In this document: in pieces, positions 35,070-45,036 of the stretch | How positions within the stretch are numbered: the first letter of the stretch is position 1 | Layout of the letters: each line of letters opens with the position of its first letter | Source of the DNA: Bradyrhizobium sp. 1(2017) | GTDB taxonomy: Bacteria; Pseudomonadota; Alphaproteobacteria; Rhizobiales; Xanthobacteraceae | Reading direction: 5' to 3' | DNA length: 64,000 bases | Assembly: GCF_011602485.2 (NCBI RefSeq) | Contig: NZ_CP050022.2 | Coordinates: forward strand, 868,001 to 932,000 | Made by a program: the position numbers and the translations under genes | The notes under the pieces: model-generated | What the model was told of the DNA's origin: nothing | Seen by the model: only the letters and a program-made list of their open reading frames with translations | The model's database searches: none

Positions 35070-36086
35070 ATGAACCAGCCAGCATCCGTGCATGATCTCG
35101 TGCAGTCGCATCGCATCACCGCGGTGATCTATACGGCGGCGAAGCTCAATCTCGCCGAAGCCCTCCGCGATGAGGCGAAGTCGGTGGCCGAACTCGCCCG
35201 GCTCGTGTCCGCCGACGAAAATGCGTTGCGCAGGCTGCTCGTCGGCCTGACGACGATTGGCCTGTGCAGGCAGGCAGACCGGGACCGGTTTGCCATGACC
35301 GATCTCGGCCGGCAGCTCGACGAGACCGCCGAGCCCTCTTTCAAGGACTGGGTTCTCTTTGAGGCCGAGATACTCGCGCAATCCTGGAACGGACTGGTCG
35401 AGTCCGTTCGCTCGGGCAAGACCGCGGGCGAGTTGCGCGGCGGTGGCGACGATCGCTATGCCGCGATGAGCAATCAGCCGGAATTCATCCGCCGGTTCAA
35501 TGCCGCGATGGTCAGCCTCACGCGGAGCATCGTTCCAAAGATCGTCGTGGCCCACGACCTCGCCACGGCGCGCGTTGTCATGGATCTCGGCGGCGGCACC
35601 GGCGAATTGATCGGTAGCGTGGTCAAGCACAATCCGCATCTTCAGGGCATCGCCTTCGACCTCGCGCGCTGCGAGGCAGGAGCGCATGCGCATTTCGATC
35701 GGCTTGGCATCGCAGACCGCTGTCGGTTCGTCGCCGGCAGCTTCTTCGAGAAGGTCCCGAGCGGCGCCGACACGATCCTGATGAAAAGCATCCTGCACAA
35801 TTGGAAAGACGATCGTTGCGAGGTCATTCTGCGTAACTGCCGGGACGCGCTGCCGGCCAGCGGAACGTTAATCGTGATCGAGCGGATCATGCCGGAGCTT
35901 GCGACCACCGGGACCCAGGACCGCTCCTGCGTTATGAGCGACCTCAATATGCTGACGGGGCCGGGCGGCCGCGAGCGGACGGAAGCCGAGTATCGCAGAC
36001 TTGGCGTCCTGGCCGGCTTCGCCTTCGTCGGGACCAGCGGTATCGGCTCGTTCAGCCTGGTCGAATTCCGAAAGGTTGGACATTGA
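35070..36086 (+). CDS. SAM-dependent O-methyltransferase, hydroxyindole/caffeate-type fold
   Basis: A 338-residue methyltransferase. The N-terminal winged helix (residues about 10-90, VIYTAAKLNLAEALRDEAKS, LRRLLVGLTTIGLC) mediates dimerisation and the C-terminal Rossmann domain begins at VVMDLGGGTGELIGSV. A catalytic-type His appears in ILHNWKDDRCEVILRNC. This order is that of small-molecule O-methyltransferases. A perfect AGGAGG lies 8 bp before the ATG at 35070, and the gene follows the Bug receptor by 25 bp, so the two may be co-transcribed. Substrate unknown. Confidence 0.85.
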   Translation: MNQPASVHDLVQSHRITAVIYTAAKLNLAEALRDEAKSVAELARLVSADENALRRLLVGLTTIGLCRQADRDRFAMTDLGRQLDETAEPSFKDWVLFEAEILAQSWNGLVESVRSGKTAGELRGGGDDRYAAMSNQPEFIRRFNAAMVSLTRSIVPKIVVAHDLATARVVMDLGGGTGELIGSVVKHNPHLQGIAFDLARCEAGAHAHFDRLGIADRCRFVAGSFFEKVPSGADTILMKSILHNWKDDRCEVILRNCRDALPASGTLIVIERIMPELATTGTQDRSCVMSDLNMLTGPGGRERTEAEYRRLGVLAGFAFVGTSGIGSFSLVEFRKVGH

Positions 36087-36143
36087 CTGCCGGGCGGCGG
36101 TCCTTGCGCCTGCCGGTCACGTCAGCTGCAAGGATGCCATCCT

Positions 36144-36250
36144 GCCAGTGTTTTGCCCGACGTGTCAAGTCTAATTCGGAAAAACAAAAAACATAATGCC
36201 GGCAAGGCTCTGGCTACTGTGCATGGGGTTGTTTTCGCACTTTTTGTTCT
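36144..36250. repeat. Candidate dispersed intergenic repeat, single copy here
   Basis: An AT-richer stretch beginning GCCAGTGTTTTGCCCGACG and ending near GCATGGGGTTGTTTTCGC. From memory this resembles a repeat found between Bradyrhizobium genes. It lies in the convergent gap between the methyltransferase and lepA. Within this window there is no second copy, so the call rests on recollection. Confidence 0.35.
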
Positions 36251-36281
36251 AGGCGCGGCTCGCGAGGCCGGCGACGTTGCC

Positions 36282-38093
36282 TCAGCTGTCCACCTTCAGC
36301 GCGGCGATGAAGGCCTCCTGCGGGATGTCGACCTTGCCGAACTGCCGCATCTTCTTCTTGCCTTCCTTCTGCTTCTCCAGAAGCTTTCGCTTACGCGTGA
36401 TGTCGCCGCCGTAGCACTTTGCGGTGACGTCCTTGCGCAGCGCGCGCACCGTTTCGCGGGCGATCACCTTGCCGCCGATCGCCGCCTGGATCGGGATCTG
36501 GAACATGTGCGGCGGGATCAGCTCTTTCATCTTCTCGACCATGGCGCGGCCGCGCCCTTCCGCGCGGGTGCGATGGACCAGCATCGAAAGCGCATCGACC
36601 GGCTCGGCATTGACCAGGATCTGCATCTTGACGAGGTCGGCCGCCTTGTAGTCGGTGAGGTGATAGTCGAACGAGGCGTAGCCCTTGGAGACCGACTTCA
36701 GGCGGTCGTAGAAGTCGAACACCACCTCGTTGAGTGGCAGATCGTATTTCACCATCGCGCGGGAGCCGACGTAGGTGAGCTCCTTCTGCGAGCCGCGGCG
36801 GTCCTGGCATAGTTTCAGAACGCTGCCGAGATATTCGTCCGGCGTGAGGATCGTCGCCTCGATCCAGGGCTCGTCGATCTCGGCGATCTTGACCACGTCG
36901 GGCATGTCGACGGGATTGTGGATCTCGAGCTCGGTGCCGTCGGTGAGCTTCATCTTGTAGATGACGCTCGGCGCGGTCGCGATCAGGTTCAGATCGAACT
37001 CGCGCGACAGCCGCTCCTGGATGATCTCGAGGTGAAGCAGGCCGAGGAAGCCGCAGCGGAAGCCGAAGCCGAGCGCGGCGGAGGTTTCCATCTCGAAGGA
37101 GAAGCTGGCGTCGTTCAGCCGCAGCTTGCCCATCGCGGCGCGCAGCGTCTCGAAATCGTCGGCATCGACCGGAAACAGGCCGCAGAACACCACGGGGATC
37201 GCCGGCTTGAAGCCCGGCAGCATGTCGGCGACCGGCTTCCTGTCGTCGGTGATGGTGTCGCCGACGCGGGTGTCGGCGACTTCCTTGATCGCGGCGGTGA
37301 TGAAGCCGATCTCGCCGGGGCCGAGCTCGTCGACCTGCTGCATCTTCGGCGTGAAGAAGCCGACGCGCTCGACGTCATAGGCCGCGCCCGTGCCCATCAT
37401 GCGCACGCGGCTGCCCTTCTTCATGACGCCGTCGACGACGCGAATGAGGACGACGACGCCGAGATAGACGTCGTACCAGCTGTCGACCAGCAACGCTTTC
37501 AGCGTCGCCTCGCGATCGCCCTTCGGCGGCGGCAGGCGGGTGACGATGGCTTCCAGCACGTCGGGCACGCCAAGGCCGGTCTTGGCCGAGATCATCACGG
37601 CGTCCGAGGCGTCGATGCCGATGACGTCCTCGATCTGCTGTTTGATCTTCTCGGGCTCGGCCGCGGGAAGGTCGACCTTGTTCAGGACCGGGACGATCTC
37701 GTGATTGTTGTCGAGCGCCTGATAGACGTTGGCGAGCGTCTGCGCTTCCACGCCCTGGCTGGCGTCGACCACCAGCAGGGAACCTTCGCACGCCGCCAGC
37801 GACCGCGAGACCTCGTAGGCGAAGTCGACGTGGCCGGGCGTGTCCATCAGGTTGAAGATGTAGTCCTTGCCGTCCTTGGCGCGGTACGAAAGACGCACCG
37901 TCTGCGCCTTGATGGTGATGCCGCGCTCGCGCTCGATGTCCATGGAATCGAGCACCTGCTCCTTGCCCGCCATCTCGCGGTCGGAGAGGCCGCCGGTCAT
38001 CTGGATCAGGCGGTCGGCCAGCGTCGATTTGCCATGGTCGATATGGGCGACGATGGAGAAATTGCGGATGTTGGAAATGGGCACGGTCGTCAT
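36282..38093 (-). CDS. lepA: Elongation factor 4 (back-translocase)
   Basis: A 603-residue translational GTPase. G1 is [10 protein letters not shown]2 lies in [13 protein letters not shown]3 is DTPGHVDF and G4 is [12 protein letters not shown]-4 hallmarks are the lack of EF-G domain IV and a C-terminal domain ending [20 protein letters not shown], followed by [15 protein letters not shown]. The ATG at 38093 gives family length; the frame is open 13 codons further. It acts on ribosomes in the cytoplasm or membrane pool under stress. Confidence 0.96.
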   Translation of the reverse strand: MTTVPISNIRNFSIVAHIDHGKSTLADRLIQMTGGLSDREMAGKEQVLDSMDIERERGITIKAQTVRLSYRAKDGKDYIFNLMDTPGHVDFAYEVSRSLAACEGSLLVVDASQGVEAQTLANVYQALDNNHEIVPVLNKVDLPAAEPEKIKQQIEDVIGIDASDAVMISAKTGLGVPDVLEAIVTRLPPPKGDREATLKALLVDSWYDVYLGVVVLIRVVDGVMKKGSRVRMMGTGAAYDVERVGFFTPKMQQVDELGPGEIGFITAAIKEVADTRVGDTITDDRKPVADMLPGFKPAIPVVFCGLFPVDADDFETLRAAMGKLRLNDASFSFEMETSAALGFGFRCGFLGLLHLEIIQERLSREFDLNLIATAPSVIYKMKLTDGTELEIHNPVDMPDVVKIAEIDEPWIEATILTPDEYLGSVLKLCQDRRGSQKELTYVGSRAMVKYDLPLNEVVFDFYDRLKSVSKGYASFDYHLTDYKAADLVKMQILVNAEPVDALSMLVHRTRAEGRGRAMVEKMKELIPPHMFQIPIQAAIGGKVIARETVRALRKDVTAKCYGGDITRKRKLLEKQKEGKKKMRQFGKVDIPQEAFIAALKVDS

Positions 38094-38206
38094 GGGCGCG
38101 GGATACCACTCACATCCCCGTGCGGCAACCATATTGCTGTATTTTCAGGGTCTTTGTTCACGCCAAGCTGATTCCACGGCGGGCCAAAACGCGCTAGGCA
38201 ACGGCC

Positions 38207-39832
38207 ATGTCGACGACTTCGATCCCCTCTGCCAGAACGCGCGCGAAGACCCGCCTGAGCTATGACCGCTTCCGGGCCTGGCTGGTCGCCTGCGCGACCC
38301 GCCCCGAGGCGGGATTGTGGCTGGTGATCCAGTTCGCCATCCTGCACGCGGTGCTCTGGACCTTCATCCTGATCAATCTGAAGGCGGCGCAGGACGTTCA
38401 CATGGACGTCGCAGAAGCCTATGGCTGGGGCCAGAAATTCCTGTGGGGCTACGGCAAGCACCCGCCGTTGTCGGGCTGGGTTGCCGGGCTCTGGTTCAAG
38501 CTGTTCCCGGCGGCGGACTGGGCGACCTATGCGCTCGCGATGACGACGGTGGGCGCCGGCATGGTGATTTGCTGGCTGGTTGCCTTGCGCGTGGTGGACG
38601 CGCGGCGTGCCTTCCTGGTCGTGGTGATGATCGCGCTCTACCCGATCTTCAATTTCAAGGGGTTCAAGTACAATCCGGATCTGCTCCAGCTCGTCACCCT
38701 GCCGCTGCTGGTGCTCGCTTATCTCAACGCGTTCGCCAAGCGGAGCTGGCAATCCGGCGTCCTGCTTGGCCTCGCCGGCGCGCTGGCGCTGATGACCAAA
38801 TATTGGGTGCTGACCATGATCGGCGCCATCGGCCTTGCCGCGCTGATCCATCCCGAGCGGCTGCGTTTCCTGTCCTCGCCGGCGCCATGGGTCGCGATCG
38901 CGACGATGATGGCGGCGATGGTCCCGCACATCGTCTGGCTGGCGGATGCGCATTTCGTGCCGCTGACCTATGCCGGCGACACCTACAGCCTGCAGGACGC
39001 GCGCCTGATGCACCAGCTCGTCGCCGGCTATGTCCTGCACAATGCCGCGCTGCTGGCATTGCCGGTGGCGCTCGCCGCGCTCGCTATGGCGCTGGTGCCG
39101 CCATGGGGCGCGCTGCTGCTGCGCGCGCCGCTGCGCATCGTCACGCGGGCCTGGGCGCGCGGGCCCAACCCGGGCGTCAATTTTTCGCAGGCGCTCAATG
39201 TCTGGATCATCCAGATCATCGTTGCGTTCGGCCCACCGCTCGGCGCACTGGTTTTCAGCGTCTACATGAAGACCGATTGGGGCATCTCGCTGTTCTTCCT
39301 GGTGCCCCTGGCGCTGGTCGCAATCCCCGCCTTGCGGGTCCAGGGCGCCGTGCTGTTCAACATCGCCATGATCTGGCTCGTGATCAGCGCGGCGACGCTC
39401 GCCGCAGCGCCCTGGATCGCCGCGCGCGAGATGGCGGCCAATACCGGCAACACCGCGACCTATGGCGGGCGCTCGGAGCTGGCGCGCGAGCTGACGCAGG
39501 CCTGGCACGCGCGCTTTGCCTCGCGCTGGGCGGTCGTTGCCGGCACGATGGAATCGATCCAGCCGATGGTGTTCTACAGCCCGGATCATCCCGCCGCGTT
39601 CATGCCGCTCGAGCCCTGGAATTCCGGGCTGACCTCCCTCGAGGACGCCAAGGCACACGGCTTCATCGGCGTGTTCGATCCGACCGACGGCCGCCTGCCC
39701 GCCTTCGAGAAATGGGTGTCGGAGATCGCGCCGAATGCCGAGCGCATCGTGATGACCACGCGCCGCTTCACCCACGGCAAAGCCGGTCCGGCGATGACCT
39801 GGAACATCTACATCGCACCGCCGGCGAAATAG
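38207..39832 (+). CDS. GT39/ArnT-like membrane glycosyltransferase
   Basis: A 541-residue membrane protein with about ten transmembrane helices. The family hallmark region follows the first helix: DVAEAYGWGQKFLWGYGKHP then PLSGWVAGLWFKLFP, with an acidic residue in the first periplasmic loop as in GT39/ArnT-type enzymes that use polyprenyl-phosphate sugars. A soluble C-terminal part of about 130 residues includes MESIQPMVFYSPDHPAAF. It is divergent from lepA and convergent with ptsH. The acceptor (lipid A, glycan or protein) is unknown. Confidence 0.8.
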   Translation: MSTTSIPSARTRAKTRLSYDRFRAWLVACATRPEAGLWLVIQFAILHAVLWTFILINLKAAQDVHMDVAEAYGWGQKFLWGYGKHPPLSGWVAGLWFKLFPAADWATYALAMTTVGAGMVICWLVALRVVDARRAFLVVVMIALYPIFNFKGFKYNPDLLQLVTLPLLVLAYLNAFAKRSWQSGVLLGLAGALALMTKYWVLTMIGAIGLAALIHPERLRFLSSPAPWVAIATMMAAMVPHIVWLADAHFVPLTYAGDTYSLQDARLMHQLVAGYVLHNAALLALPVALAALAMALVPPWGALLLRAPLRIVTRAWARGPNPGVNFSQALNVWIIQIIVAFGPPLGALVFSVYMKTDWGISLFFLVPLALVAIPALRVQGAVLFNIAMIWLVISAATLAAAPWIAAREMAANTGNTATYGGRSELARELTQAWHARFASRWAVVAGTMESIQPMVFYSPDHPAAFMPLEPWNSGLTSLEDAKAHGFIGVFDPTDGRLPAFEKWVSEIAPNAERIVMTTRRFTHGKAGPAMTWNIYIAPPAK

Positions 39833-39840
39833 CCGAGCTG

Positions 39841-39937
39841 CCGTAGGGTGGGCAAAGCGCAGCGTGCCCACCACGTCAATTGTGATTGTCGAAAGAGAGT
39901 GTGGGCACGGCGCGTCGCGCCTTTGGCTACCCTACGG
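39841..39937. repeat. Inverted-repeat intergenic element (family J)
   Basis: A 97-bp element between convergent genes. Left arm CCGTAGGGTGGGCAAAGCGC at 39841 is mirrored by the right arm ending GGCTACCCTACGG at 39937. Inner parts GTGCCCACCAC and GTGGGCAC also pair. It could act as a bidirectional terminator. Confidence 0.65.
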
Positions 39938-39952
39938 CGCCGAGCGTGTGGC

Positions 39953-40270
39953 TCAGACCCCTTCCTCGTTGAACTTGCTTTCAACGAGTTCGGTGATCGC
40001 CGCGAGCGCCGCTTCGGCTTCCTCGCCGGTCGCGGCCACCGTGATCGTCGTGCCGGGACCGGCAGCGAGCATCATCAGGCCCATGATCGAAGTGCCGCCG
40101 ACGGTCTCGCCGCCGCGCGTCACCCACACCTGCGCGTTGAAGCGCTCGACCGCCTGGACGAATTTCGCCGAGGCGCGGGCGTGCAGGCCGCGCTTGTTGA
40201 TGATCAGAAGCTCCTTGGATATCGCGCCCGCGGGCACGCCAGTCCCCGCTTGTGGCGCGTCGCCGCTCAT
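39953..40270 (-). CDS. ptsH: Phosphocarrier protein HPr
   Basis: A 105-residue HPr. The phosphorylated His is H30 in NKRGLHARASAKF, and a regulatory Ser equivalent is S61 in GTSIMGLMMLAA. An extra 15-residue N-terminal tail precedes the fold. The ATG overlaps the EIIA stop (ATGA). With EIIA and HprK it forms the regulatory PTS of alphaproteobacteria, which lacks sugar permeases and instead links phosphoryl flux to the ChvG-ChvI system and metabolism. Confidence 0.93.
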   Translation of the reverse strand: MSGDAPQAGTGVPAGAISKELLIINKRGLHARASAKFVQAVERFNAQVWVTRGGETVGGTSIMGLMMLAAGPGTTITVAATGEEAEAALAAITELVESKFNEEGV

Positions 40271-40668
40271 TTGCCGGCGAGCACGCGGCTGGCGATGGTG
40301 ACGTATTTGCGGCCGGCTTCCTGCGCCATCGCGATCGCGTCGGGCAGCGGGCGCTCCTCGCGCACCTTCGCGAGCTTCACGAGCATGGGCAGGTTGATGC
40401 CCGCGAGCACTTCGACCTTGGGCCGGCTCATGCAGGATATTGCGAGGTTCGACGGCGTGCCGCCGAACATGTCGGTGAGGATCGCAACGCCGTCGCCGGA
40501 ATCGACGCGGTTAACCGCCTCGATGATGTCGCTTCGGCAGAGATCGGAATCATCCTCGGCGCCGATCGTGATCGCTTCGATTTGCTTTTGTGGGCCCATG
40601 ACATGCTCAAGCGCTGCCTTGAATTCGTCGGCAAGGCGCCCGTGGGTCACAAGTACTAGACCAATCAT
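40267..40668 (-). CDS. PTS EIIA component, mannose type (regulatory)
   Basis: A 133-residue EIIA-Man-fold protein. Active His is H9 in VLVTHGRLADEF; the family block VAILTDMFGGTPSNLAISC is complete. GAGGAG lies 8 bp before the ATG at 40668; the frame is open to 40725. It overlaps ptsH by 4 bp. No EIIB or EIIC is nearby, so it is regulatory rather than a transport component. 208 bp separate it from hprK, enough for its own promoter. Confidence 0.9.
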   Translation of the reverse strand: MIGLVLVTHGRLADEFKAALEHVMGPQKQIEAITIGAEDDSDLCRSDIIEAVNRVDSGDGVAILTDMFGGTPSNLAISCMSRPKVEVLAGINLPMLVKLAKVREERPLPDAIAMAQEAGRKYVTIASRVLAGK

Positions 40669-40876
40669 CGGAAAACTCCTCGCGGGCGCTTTTGGTGCAC
40701 CGCACGAACGCGCCACTTTGACCATCCAGCGCCCCCGCGCAAGGGGGGATGTTGCGTATCTCCCTGAATCTAGACGGATGGATAAGGGGAGCTGCGCCGG
40801 TCTATTCGGTCGCGATAGTGGGGTTCATATGGTTACCATTTCCCTTCAAACAATCGCCTGAGGGCTTAGCAGAAGG

Positions 40877-41371
40877 TTAACTCTTGGTAGTGGTCAAGGC
40901 CGCGACAACCAGCGGGAGGGGCGAATAGCCGCGGCTGATCGGAATTCGCGGTAATTCGACACCTAAAATGCTTGTTTTTAGGGCTTCGGTCGGCGGCAGC
41001 CGTTCCGCGTCCGTTGCGTCCAGATCGACCACGAGGCCTACGGTCGCATGCTCCACGAAGTCGCAGCGTCGGATTCCCAAGCCCCGGATCTCGATCAGGC
41101 CAGCCAGGCGAGGGGCGGGCCGCACCTCAATTTCATTGCCGACTGTCGCCAGATGGACACGGTCATCGCCGACCAGAACGGCTCTTTCGACCACGCCTGA
41201 TCGCCCCGCCATGATCAAATCGAAGGCAAGGCGCGACTTGCCCGAGCCCGAGGGTCCGCGGATCAGCACGGCTGACGTCCCGATCTTGACGGCGGAGGCG
41301 TGCACGCTTGGGCCGCCTTCGTTCGAGCTGCCTTCATTCAAGCTGGCTTCATCCAAGCGGCCTTCGCTCAT
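40877..41371 (-). CDS. hprK: HPr kinase/phosphorylase, short alphaproteobacterial form
   Basis: A 164-residue protein containing only the catalytic domain of HprK, as usual in alphaproteobacteria. The P-loop is GPSGSGKS at residues 39-46 and the HprK signature lies near LIEIRGLGIRR. It would phosphorylate HPr on Ser61 and reverse this. The first 20 residues (LDEASLNEGSSNEGG) come from imperfect 15-bp repeats and differ from the conserved fold. The start overlaps the chvG stop by 4 bp (ATGA), so translation is coupled to the sensor kinase. Confidence 0.9.
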   Translation of the reverse strand: MSEGRLDEASLNEGSSNEGGPSVHASAVKIGTSAVLIRGPSGSGKSRLAFDLIMAGRSGVVERAVLVGDDRVHLATVGNEIEVRPAPRLAGLIEIRGLGIRRCDFVEHATVGLVVDLDATDAERLPPTEALKTSILGVELPRIPISRGYSPLPLVVAALTTTKS

Positions 41372-43164
41372 AGCGCCGGCAGTCTCACCACGAAGCGTGC
41401 GCCCGCGACCGTCGGCACGCCCTCGTCGTCCGGCGGGCCTGCGCGGTTCTCGGCCCAGATGCGTCCGCCATGGGCGTCGACGATCTGCTTGGAGATCGAA
41501 AGACCAAGGCCGGAGTTCTGGCCAAAGCCCTGATGCGGACGGTCGGTGTAGAAGCGCTCGAAGATGCGCTCCAGCGCGTCGTCGCGGATGCCGGGACCGT
41601 CGTCGTCGACCACGATCTCGATCTCGCCGCGCACGCGGCGGCAGACGAGGCGCACCTTGCTGCCACGCTCCGAGAACGATTGCGCGTTGGAGAGCAGGTT
41701 TGAGACGACCTGTCCGAGCCGTGAATCGTGGCCGGTCACGGCGAAATTGTCGGACGGGCTGCGGCCCTCGAAGCGGGTCTCGACCGCGACGTCGTGGCCG
41801 AGCTTGGTCTCGTTGGCGACAGACGCCAGCGTCGTCAGCAGACGGCGCAGGTCGACCGGAAGCGCATCCTGGCGCTGCAGCTCGGCATCGAGGCGGCTGG
41901 CGTCCGAGATGTCGGAGATGAGACGGTCGAGCCGCTTGACGTCGTGCTCGATCACCTCGAGCAGGCGCGCGCGGCTGGTCTCGTTGCGCGCCAGCGGCAG
42001 CGTCTCGACCGCCGAGCGCAGCGAGGTCAGCGGATTCTTCAGCTCATGGGCGACGTCGGCGGCGAACATCTCGATCGCCTCGATGCGGCTGTAGAGTGCG
42101 CTGGTCATGTCGCGCAGTGCACCCGAGAGATGGCCGATCTCGTCGCGCCGGCGGGTGAAATCAGGGATCTCGATGCGGGCCTTGATGCGGCGGCGGACGC
42201 GTTCGGCGCTGTCGGCGAGCCGGCGCACGGGACCTGCGATCGTGCTCGCAAGCAGCAGCGACAGCATGATCATGACCGCGGCCGCAACGCCGCCGACCTT
42301 CAGGATGGCGAGACGCTCGGCGGTGACCATCTGGTCGATGTCGTCGCCTTGTGTCGACAACATCAAGGCGCCGTGGATGGCGCGTGAGCGCAGCACGGGG
42401 ACCGCGACCGAGACGATCACCTCGCCGCGCGAATTGACCCGCACCATCGAGCGCTTCTGGCCCTGCAGCGCGTCGCCCACCTCCGCATAGCCATTGCCGT
42501 TCTCGGGGCCGAGCTCGCGGTAGAGCGGCAGGTCGCCGCGGTTCAGCCAGGTGCGCACCGCGACCATGCCGCGCTCGACGATGCCGGGCTTCTCGGCCGG
42601 CGGCGGCAAATTGTAGCGCAGCACGTTCTCGAGGTTACGGCTGTCGACCAGCAGGCTGCCGTTCGGATCGTAGATTCGGGCGCGCGTCTTGGTCGGCGAG
42701 ATCAGCGTGCGCAGCACCGGCGCCACGCGTTCCGGATTGATCGGGAAATCCAGCGGCGAATATTCGTCTGAGCCGCCATAGGTTTCGCCCGGCTTGAGGT
42801 CGAGCAGGCGGTCGGGGTCGATGGTGATCGCGTTGGTCTGCACGGTCGCAGACGCTGCGATCGCGCCGGCGATGATCTCGGCCTGCACCAGAAGGCTCTG
42901 CGCGCGCGCGTCGATCAGGCCGGCGCGGAATTGCGACAGGTAGAGGATGCTGGCGACCAGCGCGACGAGGCCGGCGAGGTTGAGCGAGACGATGCGGCGG
43001 GTCAGGCTCGAGAAGGACAGCGCGAAGAAGAACTGCCCGGCGCGCTTCAGCCAGTTCAGCGGCCGGAAGCCCTGCGGCTTGTCTTCGGCAATGTGCTCCT
43101 GAACGCCGTCGGATGCGACATCCCCGGCGCTCTGGTTGTGGTCAGGCTGCGTTCGGTCAAGCAA
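41368..43164 (-). CDS. chvG: Sensor histidine kinase ChvG/ExoS
   Basis: A 598-residue membrane kinase. Cytoplasmic N-terminus, a transmembrane segment at about 62-82, a periplasmic sensor domain (about 85-275), a second segment and HAMP (about 280-350), the H-box with H373 in FAADVAHELKNPLTS, and the ATPase domain with N-box NLLSNAQSFSERG, G1 VDDDGPGIRDD and G2 GLGLSISKQI. The start is a TTG; no better one was found. Partner of ChvI 116 bp upstream; in rhizobia and Agrobacterium the pair responds to acid and host entry and controls exopolysaccharide and envelope genes. Confidence 0.95.
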   Translation of the reverse strand: MLDRTQPDHNQSAGDVASDGVQEHIAEDKPQGFRPLNWLKRAGQFFFALSFSSLTRRIVSLNLAGLVALVASILYLSQFRAGLIDARAQSLLVQAEIIAGAIAASATVQTNAITIDPDRLLDLKPGETYGGSDEYSPLDFPINPERVAPVLRTLISPTKTRARIYDPNGSLLVDSRNLENVLRYNLPPPAEKPGIVERGMVAVRTWLNRGDLPLYRELGPENGNGYAEVGDALQGQKRSMVRVNSRGEVIVSVAVPVLRSRAIHGALMLSTQGDDIDQMVTAERLAILKVGGVAAAVMIMLSLLLASTIAGPVRRLADSAERVRRRIKARIEIPDFTRRRDEIGHLSGALRDMTSALYSRIEAIEMFAADVAHELKNPLTSLRSAVETLPLARNETSRARLLEVIEHDVKRLDRLISDISDASRLDAELQRQDALPVDLRRLLTTLASVANETKLGHDVAVETRFEGRSPSDNFAVTGHDSRLGQVVSNLLSNAQSFSERGSKVRLVCRRVRGEIEIVVDDDGPGIRDDALERIFERFYTDRPHQGFGQNSGLGLSISKQIVDAHGGRIWAENRAGPPDDEGVPTVAGARFVVRLPAL

Positions 43165-43280
43165 TGCTTACGCCCGCGTTAGGACGGCTCGTTGAGAAGG
43201 TCCCCGCATCCTAGAGGGATCCCGGTCCCGAGGAAATCAGAACCGGTGATGCTCTCGTCTTTCGTGAAGCTGTGTGAGCC

Positions 43281-43982
43281 TCAGGCTTCCTTGAAACGGT
43301 AGCCGACGCCGTAGAGCGTCTCGATCATCTCGAACTCGTTGTCGACCACCTTGAACTTCTTGCGCAGCCGCTTGATGTGGCTGTCGATGGTGCGGTCGTC
43401 AACATAGACCTGATCGTCGTAGGCGGCGTCCATCAGCGCATTGCGGCTCTTCACCACGCCGGGCCGGGTCGCGAGCGCCTGCAGGATCAGGAATTCGGTG
43501 ACGGTCAGCGTCACGGGCTCATTCTTCCAGGTGCAGGTATGCCGTTCCGGATCCATGCGCAAAAGGCCGCGGTCGAGCGCCTTGGCATCGTTCTCCTTCG
43601 GCGCGACGGTCGGGTCCTTCGGCGCGGAGCGGCGCAGCACCGCCTTGACGCGCTCGACCAGAAGGCGCTGCGAGAACGGTTTACGGATGAAGTCGTCGGC
43701 GCCCATCTTGAGGCCGAACAGTTCGTCGATCTCTTCGTCCTTGGAGGTCAGGAAGATCACCGGCAGGTCGGATTTCTGCCTGAGACGGCGCAGCGTCTCC
43801 ATGCCGTCCATGCGCGGCATCTTGATGTCGAGGATGGCGAGATCGGGTTGGGTGGTGCGGAAGCCGTCCAGCGCGGAGGCGCCGTCGGTGTAAGTCATGA
43901 TGCGGTAGCCTTCGGCTTCCAGCGCGATCGAGACGGATGTGAGAATGTTGCGGTCGTCGTCGACCAAAGCGATTGTGGGCAT
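43281..43982 (-). CDS. chvI: Response regulator ChvI
   Basis: A 233-residue OmpR-type regulator. The receiver domain has the acidic pocket DDD at 8-10, phospho-acceptor D52 in [13 protein letters not shown] and the conserved Lys in FIRKPFSQR. The C-terminal winged helix (about 140-230) ends in the usual GVGYRFKEA. The ATG at 43982 begins the fold exactly; the open frame runs to 44150. Together with chvG, hprK, EIIA and ptsH it forms the conserved alphaproteobacterial signalling locus. Confidence 0.95.
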   Translation of the reverse strand: MPTIALVDDDRNILTSVSIALEAEGYRIMTYTDGASALDGFRTTQPDLAILDIKMPRMDGMETLRRLRQKSDLPVIFLTSKDEEIDELFGLKMGADDFIRKPFSQRLLVERVKAVLRRSAPKDPTVAPKENDAKALDRGLLRMDPERHTCTWKNEPVTLTVTEFLILQALATRPGVVKSRNALMDAAYDDQVYVDDRTIDSHIKRLRKKFKVVDNEFEMIETLYGVGYRFKEA

Positions 43983-44222
43983 GAGCCTCTGCTTTCTGCT
44001 TTCCGTTTGGGTCGTGGCTTGAAACGGCGAGCAATTCAGTGATGCGCCGCATACATGGGTGCCGAACTGGCTTTCAAACTTGGTTACCGAGCAATGCAAG
44101 CTGGGCTGAAGTGTGACCAAGTTCCACGAAACACGGCAGATTCGCCGCATCTCGACCCATAACCTGGCCCCCGTTTACCCGAAAAAAGGCCCCCCTTGCA
44201 ACCACCTGACCCGAGAAAGCCG

Positions 44223-44972
44223 ATGCAACCGACCACCGATTTCGACCCCGGAACACTCGCCAAATCGCTGCTGCGACGGTCGCGGCAGGGGGCCCTGGCC
44301 ACCCTGATGGCCGGCAGCGGCGATCCCTATTGTTCCCTGGTCAATCTGGCGAGCCATCCCGACGGCTCGCCGATCCTGCTGATCTCGCGCCTTGCCGTGC
44401 ACACCAGGAACATCCTGGCGGACAGCCGGGTCTCCCTGATGCTGGACGAGCGCGCCGCCGGCGACCCCTTGGAAGGCGCCCGGATCATGCTGTCCGGCCG
44501 GGCGGAGCAGGCCGACGCCGACAAGGACCTGCTCCGGCGGCGGTATCTCAATGCCCATCCCTCCGCAGAAGACTTTGTTTCGTTTAAGGATTTCGCCTTC
44601 TTCCGGATCCGGCCCACCGGGACCCATCTGGTTGCGGGTTTCGGCCGGATCGTCGATCTCAAGCCCGAGCAGTTTCTCACGGACCTCGCCGGGGCCGAGG
44701 ACCTGCTGGCGGCGGAAGAGGGCGCCGTGGCGCACATGAATGCCGACCATCGCGACGCCATGAACCTCTATGCGACGCAGCTCCTTGGCGCAGCCGCGGG
44801 CGATTGGCGCTGCACCGGCTGCGATCCGGAAGGCCTCGACATGCAGCTGGATCAGTCCGCGCTGCGGCTGGACTTTCCGGAGCGGGTGATGGACGGCACC
44901 TCACTGCGCAAGATGCTGGTCCGGTTCGCTGGTGAGGCGCGCAAGAAGATGGACCAGGGCGCAACACTTTGA
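44223..44972 (+). CDS. HugZ-family/pyridoxamine-phosphate-oxidase-fold protein
   Basis: A 249-residue protein. Residues about 15-150 show the split-barrel FMN-binding fold (RRSRQGALATLMAGSGDPYC, PILLISRLAVHTRNILADSR). Residues about 165-245 are a DUF2470 domain (VAHMNADHRDAMNLYA). This order is that of the HugZ group, some of whose members degrade haem; others are flavoproteins of unknown role, so haem use is not certain here. GAGAAA lies before the ATG. It is divergent from chvI. Confidence 0.82.
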   Translation: MQPTTDFDPGTLAKSLLRRSRQGALATLMAGSGDPYCSLVNLASHPDGSPILLISRLAVHTRNILADSRVSLMLDERAAGDPLEGARIMLSGRAEQADADKDLLRRRYLNAHPSAEDFVSFKDFAFFRIRPTGTHLVAGFGRIVDLKPEQFLTDLAGAEDLLAAEEGAVAHMNADHRDAMNLYATQLLGAAAGDWRCTGCDPEGLDMQLDQSALRLDFPERVMDGTSLRKMLVRFAGEARKKMDQGATL

Positions 44973-45036
44973 ACGCCGCCGCCCATCGCTGCGACCCAAG
45001 ATCGTAATCGGTCTGGCGGCGGCAGCGAGAGTGTTC

